Shown here: piece after piece, positions 55,847 to 64,000 of the stretch
Position numbering within the stretch: the first letter of the stretch is position 1
Layout of the letters: each line of letters opens with the position of its first letter
NCBI GenBank assembly: GCA_019639115.1
Contig: JAHBSM010000009.1
Coordinates: 1 to 64,000, forward strand
Direction of reading: 5' to 3'
Length of the DNA: 64,000 nt
From: Acidobacteriota bacterium
GTDB taxonomy: Bacteria; Acidobacteriota; Blastocatellia; Pyrinomonadales; Pyrinomonadaceae
Program-made: the position numbers and the translations under genes
The notes under the pieces: generated by a model
Database searches by the model: none
What the model saw: only the letters and a program-made list of their open reading frames with translations
Told to the model about the DNA's origin: nothing

Positions 55847-57514
55847 TCAGGCCGTCACTACATCGCTCCGCCGTGCCGCTTCGAGATCGAGGCCGTTCTC
55901 TTCGCCGAATTCATAGGCCTCCCAGGTAACGACCGGCATTACGTCAAAATTCTCGGTTGGCGGCGGCGACGACGTCCTCCACTCGAGTCCGGGCAGCATC
56001 CACGGATTGTCGGCCGCTTTTGCTCCGAATACAAGCGAATGCGTCAGGTAAACCACGGGCATCACAAGCCCGACACCGAGCACCGAAGCTCCCGCTGTCG
56101 AGAAGATGTTCAACACCTGCAATTCCTCGGGATAAGCGGCGTATCGTCGCGGCATGCCCTGATATCCGAGAATGAACTGCGGAAAGAACGTCAGGTTAAA
56201 CCCGACGAACACAAGCATCGCCGAGATCTTGCCCCAAAACTCGGAATACATCCGCCCAGTCATCTTGGGCCACCAGTAGTGGATACCGCCGAGATAGGCG
56301 ATCACCTGCCCGCCCACCATCACGTAATGGAAGTGCGCGACAACGAAATACGTATCCGTCAGATGTACCGTCAGGCCGACAGAGCCAAGGAACAACCCGG
56401 TCAGGCCGCCGATCAGGAAAAGTCCCATAAAGCCGAACGCGTAAAGCATCGGCGTGTCGAACGTGATCGAACCTTTGTAAAGGGTCGCCGTCCAGTTGAA
56501 CATCTTGATCGCCGACGGCACCGCGACGACCATCGTCAGGAACGAGAACACGAGTCCCGCATACACCGATTGCCCGCTAACGAACATATGGTGTCCCCAG
56601 ACGAGGAATCCGAATACTGCAATGGCTATCGAAGAGAACGCAATGAACTCATAACCGAAGATCTTCTTTCGGCTGAAATTTGATATCAGTTCACTGACCA
56701 CCCCCATGCCGGGCAGGATCATGATATAGACCGCCGGATGCGAATAGAACCAGAACAGATGCTGGAACAGGATCGGGTCGCCGCCGATCGCAGGATCGAA
56801 TATACCGACCTTTACGGTTCGCTCAATGGCAACCAGCAGGACCGTAATAGCGATCACGGGAGTACCGAGGATCATCACGAGGCTGGTCGCGTAATGTGCC
56901 CAGACGAAAAGCGGCAGGCGAAACCACGTCATACCGGGCGCCCGCATCGTATGGATCGTCACGATGAAATTGAGCCCCGTCAAGATCGACGAGAATCCAT
57001 TGATGAAGATACCGAGCCCGACCGCCATCACGTAGGAGTTCGAGAACGTCGTCGAGTATGGCGTGTAGAACGTCCAGCCCGTATCGACGCCTCCCTGCAT
57101 CAGCGCATACAGCGTGAGCAGGCCGCCCGCCCAATAGATATAGAGACTCAGCAGATTGATGCGAGGCATCGCCAGATCTTTGGCCCCGATCATCAGCGGG
57201 AGCATAAAATTTCCCAATATCGCCGGTATCGACGGTATCAAGAAAAAGAAGATCATCAGGATGCCGTGCTGCGTGAACACACGGTTGTAAGTACCGGTCT
57301 CGAGGAGGTCGCTTGCCGGGGTCAGAAGCTCCAGCCGGATGGCGGCTGCATAAAGCCCGCCCATCATAAAGAACATCGACACCGTGACCAGATACATGAT
57401 CGCGATGCGTTTGTGGTCCTTGGTCAGAAGCCACGACGCCAGAGTCGAACCATTGGTAAGATAATTGCCCTTTGCGGATCCGTAACCAGTTGAGATCGCG
57501 TCACTTGCTTGCAT
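55847..57514 (-). CDS. coxA: Cytochrome c oxidase subunit I (A2-type heme-copper)
   Basis: The catalytic subunit (555 residues, 12 or more helices), which carries heme a and the heme a3-CuB centre. His ligands are seen in [29 protein letters not shown] (CuB His and cross-linking Tyr), WGHHMF (CuB His pair) and [11 protein letters not shown] (heme ligands). The motif YSHPAVY has Tyr-Ser in place of the D-channel Glu (GHPEVY), so it is an A2-type oxidase like those of Rhodothermus and Thermus caa3. Sits between coxB and coxC. Confidence 0.97.
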   Translation of the reverse strand: MQASDAISTGYGSAKGNYLTNGSTLASWLLTKDHKRIAIMYLVTVSMFFMMGGLYAAAIRLELLTPASDLLETGTYNRVFTQHGILMIFFFLIPSIPAILGNFMLPLMIGAKDLAMPRINLLSLYIYWAGGLLTLYALMQGGVDTGWTFYTPYSTTFSNSYVMAVGLGIFINGFSSILTGLNFIVTIHTMRAPGMTWFRLPLFVWAHYATSLVMILGTPVIAITVLLVAIERTVKVGIFDPAIGGDPILFQHLFWFYSHPAVYIMILPGMGVVSELISNFSRKKIFGYEFIAFSSIAIAVFGFLVWGHHMFVSGQSVYAGLVFSFLTMVVAVPSAIKMFNWTATLYKGSITFDTPMLYAFGFMGLFLIGGLTGLFLGSVGLTVHLTDTYFVVAHFHYVMVGGQVIAYLGGIHYWWPKMTGRMYSEFWGKISAMLVFVGFNLTFFPQFILGYQGMPRRYAAYPEELQVLNIFSTAGASVLGVGLVMPVVYLTHSLVFGAKAADNPWMLPGLEWRTSSPPPTENFDVMPVVTWEAYEFGEENGLDLEAARRSDVVTA

Positions 57515-57527
57515 AATCGAGTATTAC

Positions 57528-58565
57528 CTATTTACCGCCTTTCGGCGCTGCGGCGGCGTTCGCCGCCGGCATTTGTGCCGGTCCTCCTGACGCTGCCGGT
57601 GCCGCGGGCGCCGAAGCGGCATTTGGCGTCAGGGATTTCACGTAAGCAACCAGAGCTGTCAGCTGCTCCTCGGTCACCTGGCCCTTGAACGATGGCATGA
57701 TCGGCTGATAGCCTTCGACCACCTGTCCGGCCGGATTGATTATCGAGTTGCGGATATAGTCATCATCGGCCGTTACCGTGCCGCCGCCTACTAGCTTGAC
57801 GGTCGAACCATACAAGCCCTCTAGCTTTGCGCCACGCTGCTGCGGGCCGCCGGCGTGGCACGAGGCACAACTGAGCTTTGCTTCAAAAAGGTCCTTGCCT
57901 ATCTCGACAGGTGTCTGGCCCGACGCGTTGCCGGCCAGCCAGTTGTCAAAGTCGCGCCTTTCCATTACATAGACCCATCCGCCCATACCTGAGTGATTCA
58001 GGCCGCAGTATTCCGCGCAATACAGGTGGTACTTGCCCGGTTTTGTGGCATTGAACCAGAGATAAGTGTAGCGGCCCGGCACGACGTCGGCCTTGGTCCG
58101 AAAAGCGGGGATGTCAAAGTCATGCAGCACATCCTCGGTCGCCATCGTCAGCTTGATCGGCGTATTGACCGGGATATGCAGCTCGTTGATCTCGCGCTGG
58201 CCTGTCCCGTGCTGTGCCTTCCACATCCATTGTTTGCCGACCACGTAGATCTCCATCGCATTCTCGGGCATCGTGTATTGATAGAAATATACTAGGGCAC
58301 CGCCGACAAAGATCGTCATCGAAACGACGAAAGGTATGAATGACCAGACTGATTCGAGCACCATCGACCCGTGGATCTCTTCAGGTGTCGCAAATTTTTC
58401 TTTCGCTCTGTACTTGATCGCAAAGACGAATATGCCGACGACGACCGGTATAGAGAACGCAACGCTCACCAGGATGAGATAGAAATAGAGCGCGTCCACC
58501 ATTCCGGCGACGGTCGACGCCTGCTCGGGAAAAAATGGCACCCACGAAGTGTTCTGCATAATCAA
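57528..58565 (-). CDS. coxB: Cytochrome c oxidase subunit II with fused cytochrome c domain
   Basis: A 345-residue subunit II of caa3 type. Two N-terminal helices (about 25-48 and 75-95), a cupredoxin domain with the CuA ligands HDFDIPAF (His), CAEYCGLNHSGM (two Cys, His, Met), then a cytochrome c domain with CASCH heme attachment (near 245) and likely axial Met in YQPIMPSFKG. The C-terminus is Ala/Pro-rich. The fused cytochrome takes electrons directly, here presumably from ActE or ActA. Confidence 0.96.
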   Translation of the reverse strand: MIMQNTSWVPFFPEQASTVAGMVDALYFYLILVSVAFSIPVVVGIFVFAIKYRAKEKFATPEEIHGSMVLESVWSFIPFVVSMTIFVGGALVYFYQYTMPENAMEIYVVGKQWMWKAQHGTGQREINELHIPVNTPIKLTMATEDVLHDFDIPAFRTKADVVPGRYTYLWFNATKPGKYHLYCAEYCGLNHSGMGGWVYVMERRDFDNWLAGNASGQTPVEIGKDLFEAKLSCASCHAGGPQQRGAKLEGLYGSTVKLVGGGTVTADDDYIRNSIINPAGQVVEGYQPIMPSFKGQVTEEQLTALVAYVKSLTPNAASAPAAPAASGGPAQMPAANAAAAPKGGK

Positions 58566-58597
58566 TAGTGGCGGCGGCCGGCCCTCTCAATGGGCAT

Positions 58598-59515
58598 CTA
58601 GGCGTCGCCGTTCAAATCCTCTTTCCTCTTGCCTCTGCGCCAGAATACAAAGACCATCGCGCCCAGCCCGACTACCGTAGCAACCCCCGCGATCCGCATG
58701 ACGCGGAGGACGGCGAGGCCATATTTACCGGTCGAGGGGTCGTAGTGATAACAGTAAAGCAGCAGCTTTTCGGTAACGCCGCCTACCTTGCTGTCGGCCG
58801 ACTCCATAATGCCGAACTTGAGGTCTCGCGGAGCATAATCGATACCGTAAAGGTACCGTGACACCTTGCCTTCCGGTGTCAAGATCATCACGCCGCCCGC
58901 GTGAGCGAATTGATTCGAGGCCTCATCCCATTTGTAGCTGAACCCGATCGAGTTCATCACCGCATCGATCGACGCCTGCTTACCGGTCAGGAAATGGAAG
59001 CCTTCCGCCGATCCCGGGGTATTCATTCGCTCAACGTACGAAGCCTTCTTGTTGGCGGCCAGGCCGGGCTTGTCGTTCTCTCGGGCGTCGAAGCTGATAG
59101 CTACTACGTCATAATCCTTGCCGGGCTGGAGTGATATGCCTTTGAGCGATCCGGTCAGACCGTTGAGCACCTGATTGCAAAGCATCGGACATTCGAAATA
59201 AACCGGAGCTATGACGACCGGACGGCCCTTGCTGAAAAAGCTGCCGAGCCGGACCTCAGCACCCGTCTCGTCCGTGAAGGAGGTCTCGAGCGGGACCTGT
59301 TCGCCGAGACGCTGCTCGATGCCAACCTCTTTAAGAGCAGGCGGCAGGCCGTTAGACGTCGTCACGGTCGGATCGTAAGTCTTCGGAGCGTAAAGAGGCG
59401 AATTGTAGTGCTCGGACTTCTGCGCCGCGGCCGGCGCCAGCAGCATCAAGCCCGCGGCCAACGCTGCGGCCGCAAACCTGCACTTTCCACTGAGCACCTT
59501 CAACAGCCCTTTCAT
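58598..59515 (-). CDS. Sco1/SenC copper chaperone
   Basis: A 305-residue periplasmic protein that inserts copper into the CuA site. Signal peptide near residues 1-31, thioredoxin-fold domain with the copper motif YFECPMLCNQVLNG (CxxxC) and the conserved His in QFAHAGGVMILTPEG. A C-terminal membrane helix (RIAGVATVVGLGAMVFVFW) and basic end RRGKRKED anchor it from the C-terminus, unlike classic Sco1 with its N-terminal anchor. It lies three bases after the unknown membrane gene and 32 bases before coxB. Confidence 0.93.
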   Translation of the reverse strand: MKGLLKVLSGKCRFAAAALAAGLMLLAPAAAQKSEHYNSPLYAPKTYDPTVTTSNGLPPALKEVGIEQRLGEQVPLETSFTDETGAEVRLGSFFSKGRPVVIAPVYFECPMLCNQVLNGLTGSLKGISLQPGKDYDVVAISFDARENDKPGLAANKKASYVERMNTPGSAEGFHFLTGKQASIDAVMNSIGFSYKWDEASNQFAHAGGVMILTPEGKVSRYLYGIDYAPRDLKFGIMESADSKVGGVTEKLLLYCYHYDPSTGKYGLAVLRVMRIAGVATVVGLGAMVFVFWRRGKRKEDLNGDA

Positions 59516-59518
59516 CAG

Positions 59519-60058
59519 TTACCTTCGCGTCTCCGAAGCGATACGCCCGGCGCTTGCATCCGAGACGAACTTCGTCGAATTCATCGCAAACTTCTCAGCC
59601 TCTTCGCCCGACTTTGCTTTGAGGCCACCGGCCATGACCTTCTCGATGCCTTTTTCGATCGGCAAGACGACCACTTGGCCGGTTTTCTGGTCGACCACGC
59701 CGTTCTCAAGCTGCTCATCCCAGATTTTTTTCATCTCGCGATACTCTGCTTGTGGCATCGCAAGTTCCAGGTTTATCCGTCCTTTTGGGCCGTCAACGCC
59801 AAACCCGGGGGCCGCCTGCAGCCTCGGTTCCGGCGGGAGCCGATCGATCTCGTTCATAGCCATCGGGCTGACAGGATCGGCAGTTTCTTTTGCGAACTCC
59901 TTCATCATCTTCAGGAAGTACCACATCAGCCCAAAAGTGATCACAATAAGGAAAAACAATCCGGCACCGAACCAAACGATACTCTTAAGACGAACTTCGT
60001 TCTCTTCGTATGCCTTTTCCAGTTCGGCTGCGGTAATTGCGTGTTTGTTCGATGACAT
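59519..60058 (-). CDS. Single-helix membrane protein of ACIII-caa3 operon, unknown function
   Basis: A 179-residue protein: a charged N-terminus, ELEKAYEENEVRLKSIVWF, one membrane helix (about residues 27-50, FGAGLFFLIVITFGLMWYFL), and a periplasmic or cytoplasmic tail of about 125 residues with LPPEPRLQ and REMKKIWDEQLENG. No cofactor motif is seen. Its place between actF and the Sco gene suggests it is an assembly factor or extra subunit of the ACIII-oxidase supercomplex. I do not know its family. Confidence 0.75.
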   Translation of the reverse strand: MSSNKHAITAAELEKAYEENEVRLKSIVWFGAGLFFLIVITFGLMWYFLKMMKEFAKETADPVSPMAMNEIDRLPPEPRLQAAPGFGVDGPKGRINLELAMPQAEYREMKKIWDEQLENGVVDQKTGQVVVLPIEKGIEKVMAGGLKAKSGEEAEKFAMNSTKFVSDASAGRIASETRR

Positions 60059-60087
60059 ATCGGTCTAAAATGCTCCTCGCACTACCT

Positions 60088-61308
60088 TCAGTGGCCACGC
60101 CCATGATCGATCGACCGCTGCAGGTTCGGGTCGTTGATCGGCATCAGAGGACGTTTCATCAACTGTCCAAAGAAGTACGCCAGCCACAAACCTCCTATCG
60201 CGATCGGTGCGACGATGTCCATCCAACTCACATAGAACGCCCCGGCTTCGATGCCCCTCGGGTCAACGCGAGGCGTCGGGCCGATCTGATAGAACATATC
60301 GACCAGCCGCATGAACAGAACAAAGATCGCGATCCCGGCCAGCCATTTGGCTCGACGTTTGAAATCCTGCTGCAGCAGTACCAGGAACGGGAACGCAAAA
60401 TGGAAAAGTATCAGGATCACGCCCATCCAGCCCCAGGCTCCCTTCATCCTGGTCAGGAACCAAGTCGTCTCTTCCGGCAGATTACCCGACCATATGATCA
60501 GGAACTGCGAAAAATTGAAATACGCCCAGACCATCACAAGAGCGAGCATCAGCTTGCCGAGGTCGTGGAAGTGCCGTTTGCCAAGCACAGCGTTCATCGG
60601 GGCGGAATCCATTAGGAACGCCATCAGAGCGACCACAAAACAAAAACAGCTAAGGCCCCAACCGGCTACGAAGAGCAGCCCCCAGATCGTCGAGAACCAA
60701 TGCGGATCGAGCATCATGACCCAATCGACGACCGCGAATGTGACCGTCAGAGCGAAAACCACCATCATCGGGCCCGAGAAAGCAGTCGATCGGCCGAGCA
60801 GGTCGAACGCCGTCTTCTCGTCCTTTGCGTTGTCCTGTTCCAGGCTCCAGCGATTTAGCATCGCCGCTATGAACATAAAGACCGCAAAGTAGATCACGCT
60901 TCGCACGATCCAGAACCACGGAGCCATGTAAACGCCGCGGTGAATTACAACCGGATCGTCTGCAGGCAAATGCGTGAATTCATAGACCGAGTGCGTATAT
61001 ACACCGATCGCGAGCGGAACGAACATCAACGCGATCAGCGGCAGTGTGCGAGACCCTGCCTCGACCGCTCTGCGTATCACTAATCCCCAGGCGCCTCCGG
61101 TGACATACTGCAGGATCAGCACTCCGAGACATCCGATCCCGATGCCGCCCCAGAATATGAAACCGAGCAGCCACGACCGCAGGGCCTGTTCCGTGTTCAG
61201 ATAGGACCCTACCGCCCAGATCAGAAATGCAACGCCGCCAATACCGAGTGACAATACTCGCCAGCGGTTTATAACTTCAGGTGGCCTGAAATTTTCCATT
61301 GAAGCCAT
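60088..61308 (-). CDS. actF: Alternative complex III subunit ActF
   Basis: Membrane subunit F of quinol:cytochrome c oxidoreductase (ACIII). 406 residues with ten helices of the NrfD/PsrC-like type, beginning WRVLSLGIGGVAFLIWAVG, and later VDWVMMLDPHWFSTIWGLLF, FSQFLIIWSGNLPEETTWFLTR, which are typical of ActF. Together with ActC it forms the membrane core that oxidises quinol. The actE stop and its start are adjacent. Family assignment by operon position and these motifs. Confidence 0.9.
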   Translation of the reverse strand: MASMENFRPPEVINRWRVLSLGIGGVAFLIWAVGSYLNTEQALRSWLLGFIFWGGIGIGCLGVLILQYVTGGAWGLVIRRAVEAGSRTLPLIALMFVPLAIGVYTHSVYEFTHLPADDPVVIHRGVYMAPWFWIVRSVIYFAVFMFIAAMLNRWSLEQDNAKDEKTAFDLLGRSTAFSGPMMVVFALTVTFAVVDWVMMLDPHWFSTIWGLLFVAGWGLSCFCFVVALMAFLMDSAPMNAVLGKRHFHDLGKLMLALVMVWAYFNFSQFLIIWSGNLPEETTWFLTRMKGAWGWMGVILILFHFAFPFLVLLQQDFKRRAKWLAGIAIFVLFMRLVDMFYQIGPTPRVDPRGIEAGAFYVSWMDIVAPIAIGGLWLAYFFGQLMKRPLMPINDPNLQRSIDHGRGH

Positions 61309-62019
61309 CTACTTGCCACCTCCGTGAGTCGTGGCGGCGGCGGCCGGCGTCTTTGCCGTGCCGCTTTGATCGGCCTTGGCCGTTGAGTTCAATATAGCGT
61401 CCGGATCCTGTGTGGCCTGGAGCGCTCTGATATATGCAACGATCGCCCAACGGTCAGCAGGCTGCACCTGATAGGCATAGCTGCTCATCCGTCCCCATCC
61501 GTTGGTGATCACGTCAAAGAAATGCCCGACCGGAGCCTTGCGAAGCCGGTCTTCGTGATAGGTCGGCGGTCTCGGAAAACCGCGGCGGACGATCATCCCG
61601 TCGCCGTTGCCGCCCGGGCCGTGACACACGCCGCAATAAATGTTGTAGCGTTCGCGGCCACGTTCGACCAGTTCTTTTGTAACAGGCAGCGGAAACTCGT
61701 CGATGGCATCCGGAAAGCTCGTCACGACCGTGTTGCCCGCGGCATCCGTTGTTGTCTGGGCGACAGCATTGGGGTTCGGATTATCGATCTTGCCTGTATA
61801 AAAGGCCTTATTGTCGTTCAGACGTCCTCTGGCAACAGTACCTTCGGGATATGCCCGAGTAGAGAGTTTGTCCGCGAAGAACTCATTCTGCTTGTATGCT
61901 TTGTAACGCGGCTGGTCCTGCATATCGAAACGCACACCGCAACCGGCGGCCATCGTGCCGGCGATCACCGTTGCCAAGAGCCCGATCCGGGCCAAAATGG
62001 AGGATCTATTCCGGTACAT
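61309..62019 (-). CDS. actE: Alternative complex III subunit ActE, mono-heme cytochrome c
   Basis: A 236-residue lipoprotein cytochrome of ACIII. Signal peptide MYRNRSSILARIGLL with lipobox MAAGCGV, then a cytochrome c domain with the heme motif YCGVCHGPGG (near 135) and likely axial Met in GWGRMSSYAYQV. It passes electrons from the complex to the oxidase. ATG at 62019 overlaps actD by 14 bases and has a perfect GGAGGTG five bases upstream, which rules out the longer frame to 62097. Confidence 0.93.
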   Translation of the reverse strand: MYRNRSSILARIGLLATVIAGTMAAGCGVRFDMQDQPRYKAYKQNEFFADKLSTRAYPEGTVARGRLNDNKAFYTGKIDNPNPNAVAQTTTDAAGNTVVTSFPDAIDEFPLPVTKELVERGRERYNIYCGVCHGPGGNGDGMIVRRGFPRPPTYHEDRLRKAPVGHFFDVITNGWGRMSSYAYQVQPADRWAIVAYIRALQATQDPDAILNSTAKADQSGTAKTPAAAATTHGGGK

Positions 62020-62539
62020 CGAACACCTCCTGGGCCCCGAGGCCTTCCATGAATTTACGGGTCTCCTCATGATCGAACTTAGGGTCGCTTGCCTCAATGA
62101 TCAAAAAGAACTTCTCTCTGGTCGCGAGCGCGAATCTCGGTATGTTGAAAACTGGATGATACGGCGACGGCAGCCCGTTGAGAAACAGCATCCCGAATAC
62201 GGCCGTGAATGCCGAAAACAAGATCGTCAACTCATACATCGGCGGGATGAACGCCGGTAAACTCAGGTGCGGACGGCCGCCCACTATGATCGGATAGTCG
62301 ATCACATGGACGAAATACTCAAGCCCGAATCCGGCCAGCAGCCCCGTCAATCCGCCGACAAATATCAGATACGGCAGAATGCTCCGCTTTATCCCCAGAG
62401 CCTCATCGATCTCGTGAAGCGGGAACGGCGAAAATGCGTCCGTCTTTGTGTATCCGGCGTCGCGCACTTTGACCGCGGCATCGACCATATCGGTCGCCGT
62501 GTCAAACTCAGCCAGGACCCCGTAAATATTGTCTCCCAT
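62006..62539 (-). CDS. actD: Alternative complex III subunit ActD (DUF3341)
   Basis: A 177-residue membrane subunit with two helices (ILPYLIFVGGLTGLLAGFGLEYF and ELTILFSAFTAVFGMLFL). The N-terminal domain begins GVLAEFDTATDMVDAAVKVRDAGYTKTDAFSPFP, typical of DUF3341 and ActD. It stabilises the membrane domain of ACIII. The stop overlaps the start of actE. Starts with ATG. Confidence 0.93.
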   Translation of the reverse strand: MGDNIYGVLAEFDTATDMVDAAVKVRDAGYTKTDAFSPFPLHEIDEALGIKRSILPYLIFVGGLTGLLAGFGLEYFVHVIDYPIIVGGRPHLSLPAFIPPMYELTILFSAFTAVFGMLFLNGLPSPYHPVFNIPRFALATREKFFLIIEASDPKFDHEETRKFMEGLGAQEVFDVPE

Positions 62540-62574
62540 AACAAAATCGGATCGTACGACCGACCAGTCTCCGC

Positions 62575-64000
62575 TTAGGAATTCGGCGGATCCGTCCGGT
62601 CGTAAGTGTATTCGACCTCGTTCACATTCTCTTCAAAATCCTGATGGTGCCCATGAACATTGGCCTCAGGCAGCAGCGTACGCACCTCGAATATCGAGAT
62701 GATCGGGACGAACCTCACGAATAGATACAACAGCGTGAAGAAGAAACCTATCGTGCCGATGAACATTGTCCAGTCCCAGACTCGCGGGCTGTACATCGCC
62801 CACGAACTCGGCAGAAAGTCGCGATTGAGACTAGTAACGATGATCACGAAGCGTTCCAGCCACATTCCGATCGATACAACTACCGAGATCAGGAACAGCC
62901 AGAACTCACTCTCGCGAAAACGTTTGAACCAAAGCAGTTGGATCGAAAGGCCGTTACAGATAATAAGCAGCCAATAAGACCACCAGTACGGGCCTTCCCA
63001 AATGCGGTTCTTTATCATGAACCACTCGTATTGGGCCGCGCTGTACCAGCCGAAAAAGCCCTCCATCGCATAGCCGTAGCAGACTATCAAGCCGGTCGCG
63101 AGCATCACCTTGCCCATATATACAAGGTGCGTGTGCGTTATGAAATCCTGCATCCGGTACCAATGCCTAAGCGGTATGCAGAGGATCAGCACCATCGCGA
63201 ATCCCGCGAATATAGCTCCCGCGACAAAGTACGGCGGGAAGATGGTCGCGTGCCAGCCAGGAATCTGGGCCACCGAGAAGTCGAACGAAACGATCGAGTG
63301 GACAGAGAGCACGAGCGGCGTCGAGAGGCCTGCAAGTATTAGATAGGTGATCTCATATCGATGCCAGTGGCGTGCGCTTCCGCGCCAACCCCAAGAGAGT
63401 ATCGCGTAAACAAAACGAAAATATTTATTTTTTGCCCGGTCGCGAAGCGTCGCAAAATCCGGGATCAGGCCGACGTACCAGAACAGCAGCGATACGGTCG
63501 CATAGGTCGAGACCGCAAATACGTCCCAGATGAGCGGGCTGCGAAACTGCGGCCAAATACCCATTGTGTTCGGATACGGAAAAAGCCAATATGCTGCGAG
63601 CCACGGACGCCCCGTATGGAGCAGCGGGAACATGGCCGCGCAGGCCACCGCAAAGAGCGTCATCGCTTCTGCGAACCTGTTTATCGAGGTTCGCCACTTC
63701 TGATTAAGGAGAAGCAAAATAGCCGATATTAGCGTTCCGGCGTGTCCGATGCCGATCCACCAGACGAAATTAATGATGTCGAACGCCCAGCCCACCGGCT
63801 GATTGTTTCCCCAAACGCCGATACCGTTGGCGAGCAGCCAGATCACCGACAGCATCAGAAGCTGGGCGATCATGAACGCGATACCAAACCCGATGAACCA
63901 ATGGAAGGGCGTGCGCTTCTTAAGCGTGACGTCGCTGATCTTATCCGTGACGCTGGCAAAGGAGTGGTCGCCCTCTACCATCGGCGGATGAAGTTTGTTT
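62575..64000 (-). CDS. actC: Alternative complex III subunit ActC, start probably off-window
   Basis: NrfD/PsrC-like quinol-oxidising membrane subunit, at least 468 residues with ten helices. It has VTDKISDVTLKKRTPFHWFIGF, then HFFDVIW-like WAFDIINFVWWIGIGHAGTLISAILLL, where Gly-His-Ala-Gly is near the quinone site, and further helices to the Pro-rich end. The first ATG in the window is at 63981, but the frame stays open to the right edge (residues NKLHPP before MVEG), and that sequence fits the usual ActC N-terminus, so the true start may lie outside. ActB and ActA should follow. Confidence 0.93.
   Translation of the reverse strand, partial: NKLHPPMVEGDHSFASVTDKISDVTLKKRTPFHWFIGFGIAFMIAQLLMLSVIWLLANGIGVWGNNQPVGWAFDIINFVWWIGIGHAGTLISAILLLLNQKWRTSINRFAEAMTLFAVACAAMFPLLHTGRPWLAAYWLFPYPNTMGIWPQFRSPLIWDVFAVSTYATVSLLFWYVGLIPDFATLRDRAKNKYFRFVYAILSWGWRGSARHWHRYEITYLILAGLSTPLVLSVHSIVSFDFSVAQIPGWHATIFPPYFVAGAIFAGFAMVLILCIPLRHWYRMQDFITHTHLVYMGKVMLATGLIVCYGYAMEGFFGWYSAAQYEWFMIKNRIWEGPYWWSYWLLIICNGLSIQLLWFKRFRESEFWLFLISVVVSIGMWLERFVIIVTSLNRDFLPSSWAMYSPRVWDWTMFIGTIGFFFTLLYLFVRFVPIISIFEVRTLLPEANVHGHHQDFEENVNEVEYTYDRTDPPNS

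Noticed and set aside
55957..56683. Long antisense frames opposite the oxidase and ACIII genes
   Set aside because: They are rich in Arg, His and Asp, as expected from the complement of membrane-protein codons, and carry no motif.
62020..62097. Longer ActE start at 62097
   Set aside because: A perfect Shine-Dalgarno sequence and a lipoprotein signal place the start at 62019.

Overview
The window looks like a chromosomal segment of a Gram-negative heterotroph, most probably an acidobacterium of the Blastocatellia (subdivision 4) type. This placement is an inference from gene content: an alternative complex III plus caa3-oxidase operon, an exosortase-associated type of exopolysaccharide locus, a Tes/MSS-like radical SAM protein, a single GatCA amidotransferase set, Sco, LolA/LolD-like lipoprotein genes and Ycf48-like beta-propeller proteins. 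Coding density is high, and I see no phage, insertion sequence, integrase or CRISPR array.

Layout. 0-5.4 kb: the 3' part of uvrA, a DUF2695 protein, a polytopic membrane protein and an AlbA_2/ATPase regulator. 5.6-14 kb: folK-panB-panC, a cysteine-less thioredoxin-fold protein, maf, dciA-gatC-lipoprotein-gatA, and a membrane EAL protein with a degenerate GGDEF domain. 14-20 kb: oligopeptidase B, a frameshifted citrate synthase, ftsB and a phosphohexomutase. 20-23 kb: a stand-alone radical SAM gene with its own promoter, long leader and paired terminators, then a tRNA-Val/tRNA-Asp operon. 23-33 kb: one minus-strand exopolysaccharide operon (TPR lipoprotein, a 57-residue PEP-CTERM-like microprotein, Wzz, ExeA-like ATPase, tyrosine kinase, priming glycosyltransferase, Wza-like export protein, Ycf48-like propeller). 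33-46 kb: threonine dehydratase, TMEM175-like channel, NatAB-like ABC exporter, thymidine kinase, an iPGM-like protein lacking its catalytic residues, a HEAT-like protein, enolase, a CNNM/CorC protein and a NifU-like protein. 45.8-50 kb: TlpA-like lipoprotein, GH15 glucoamylase, pyruvate kinase, FMN reductase. 50-54.4 kb: an operon of lipoprotein, LolD-like ATPase, a 37-residue membrane protein, a LolA-like protein and a second radical SAM enzyme. 54.5-64 kb: caa3 oxidase (CoxBACD), Sco, an unknown membrane protein and ActFEDC; ActA and ActB should lie beyond the right edge.

How it fits together. The right end encodes the quinol-to-oxygen respiratory branch (ACIII passing electrons to an A2-type caa3 oxidase). 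The 40-50 kb block holds lower glycolysis (enolase, pyruvate kinase, a questionable phosphoglycerate mutase) with glucan hydrolysis. The 23-33 kb block makes and exports a surface polysaccharide. Items most worth a second look are the Tes/MSS-like radical SAM protein, the catalytically stripped iPGM, the frameshift in citrate synthase, the PEP-CTERM-like microprotein, the lipoprotein/radical SAM operon, and several genes whose -10 box lies 5-9 bases before the start codon (candidate leaderless messages).
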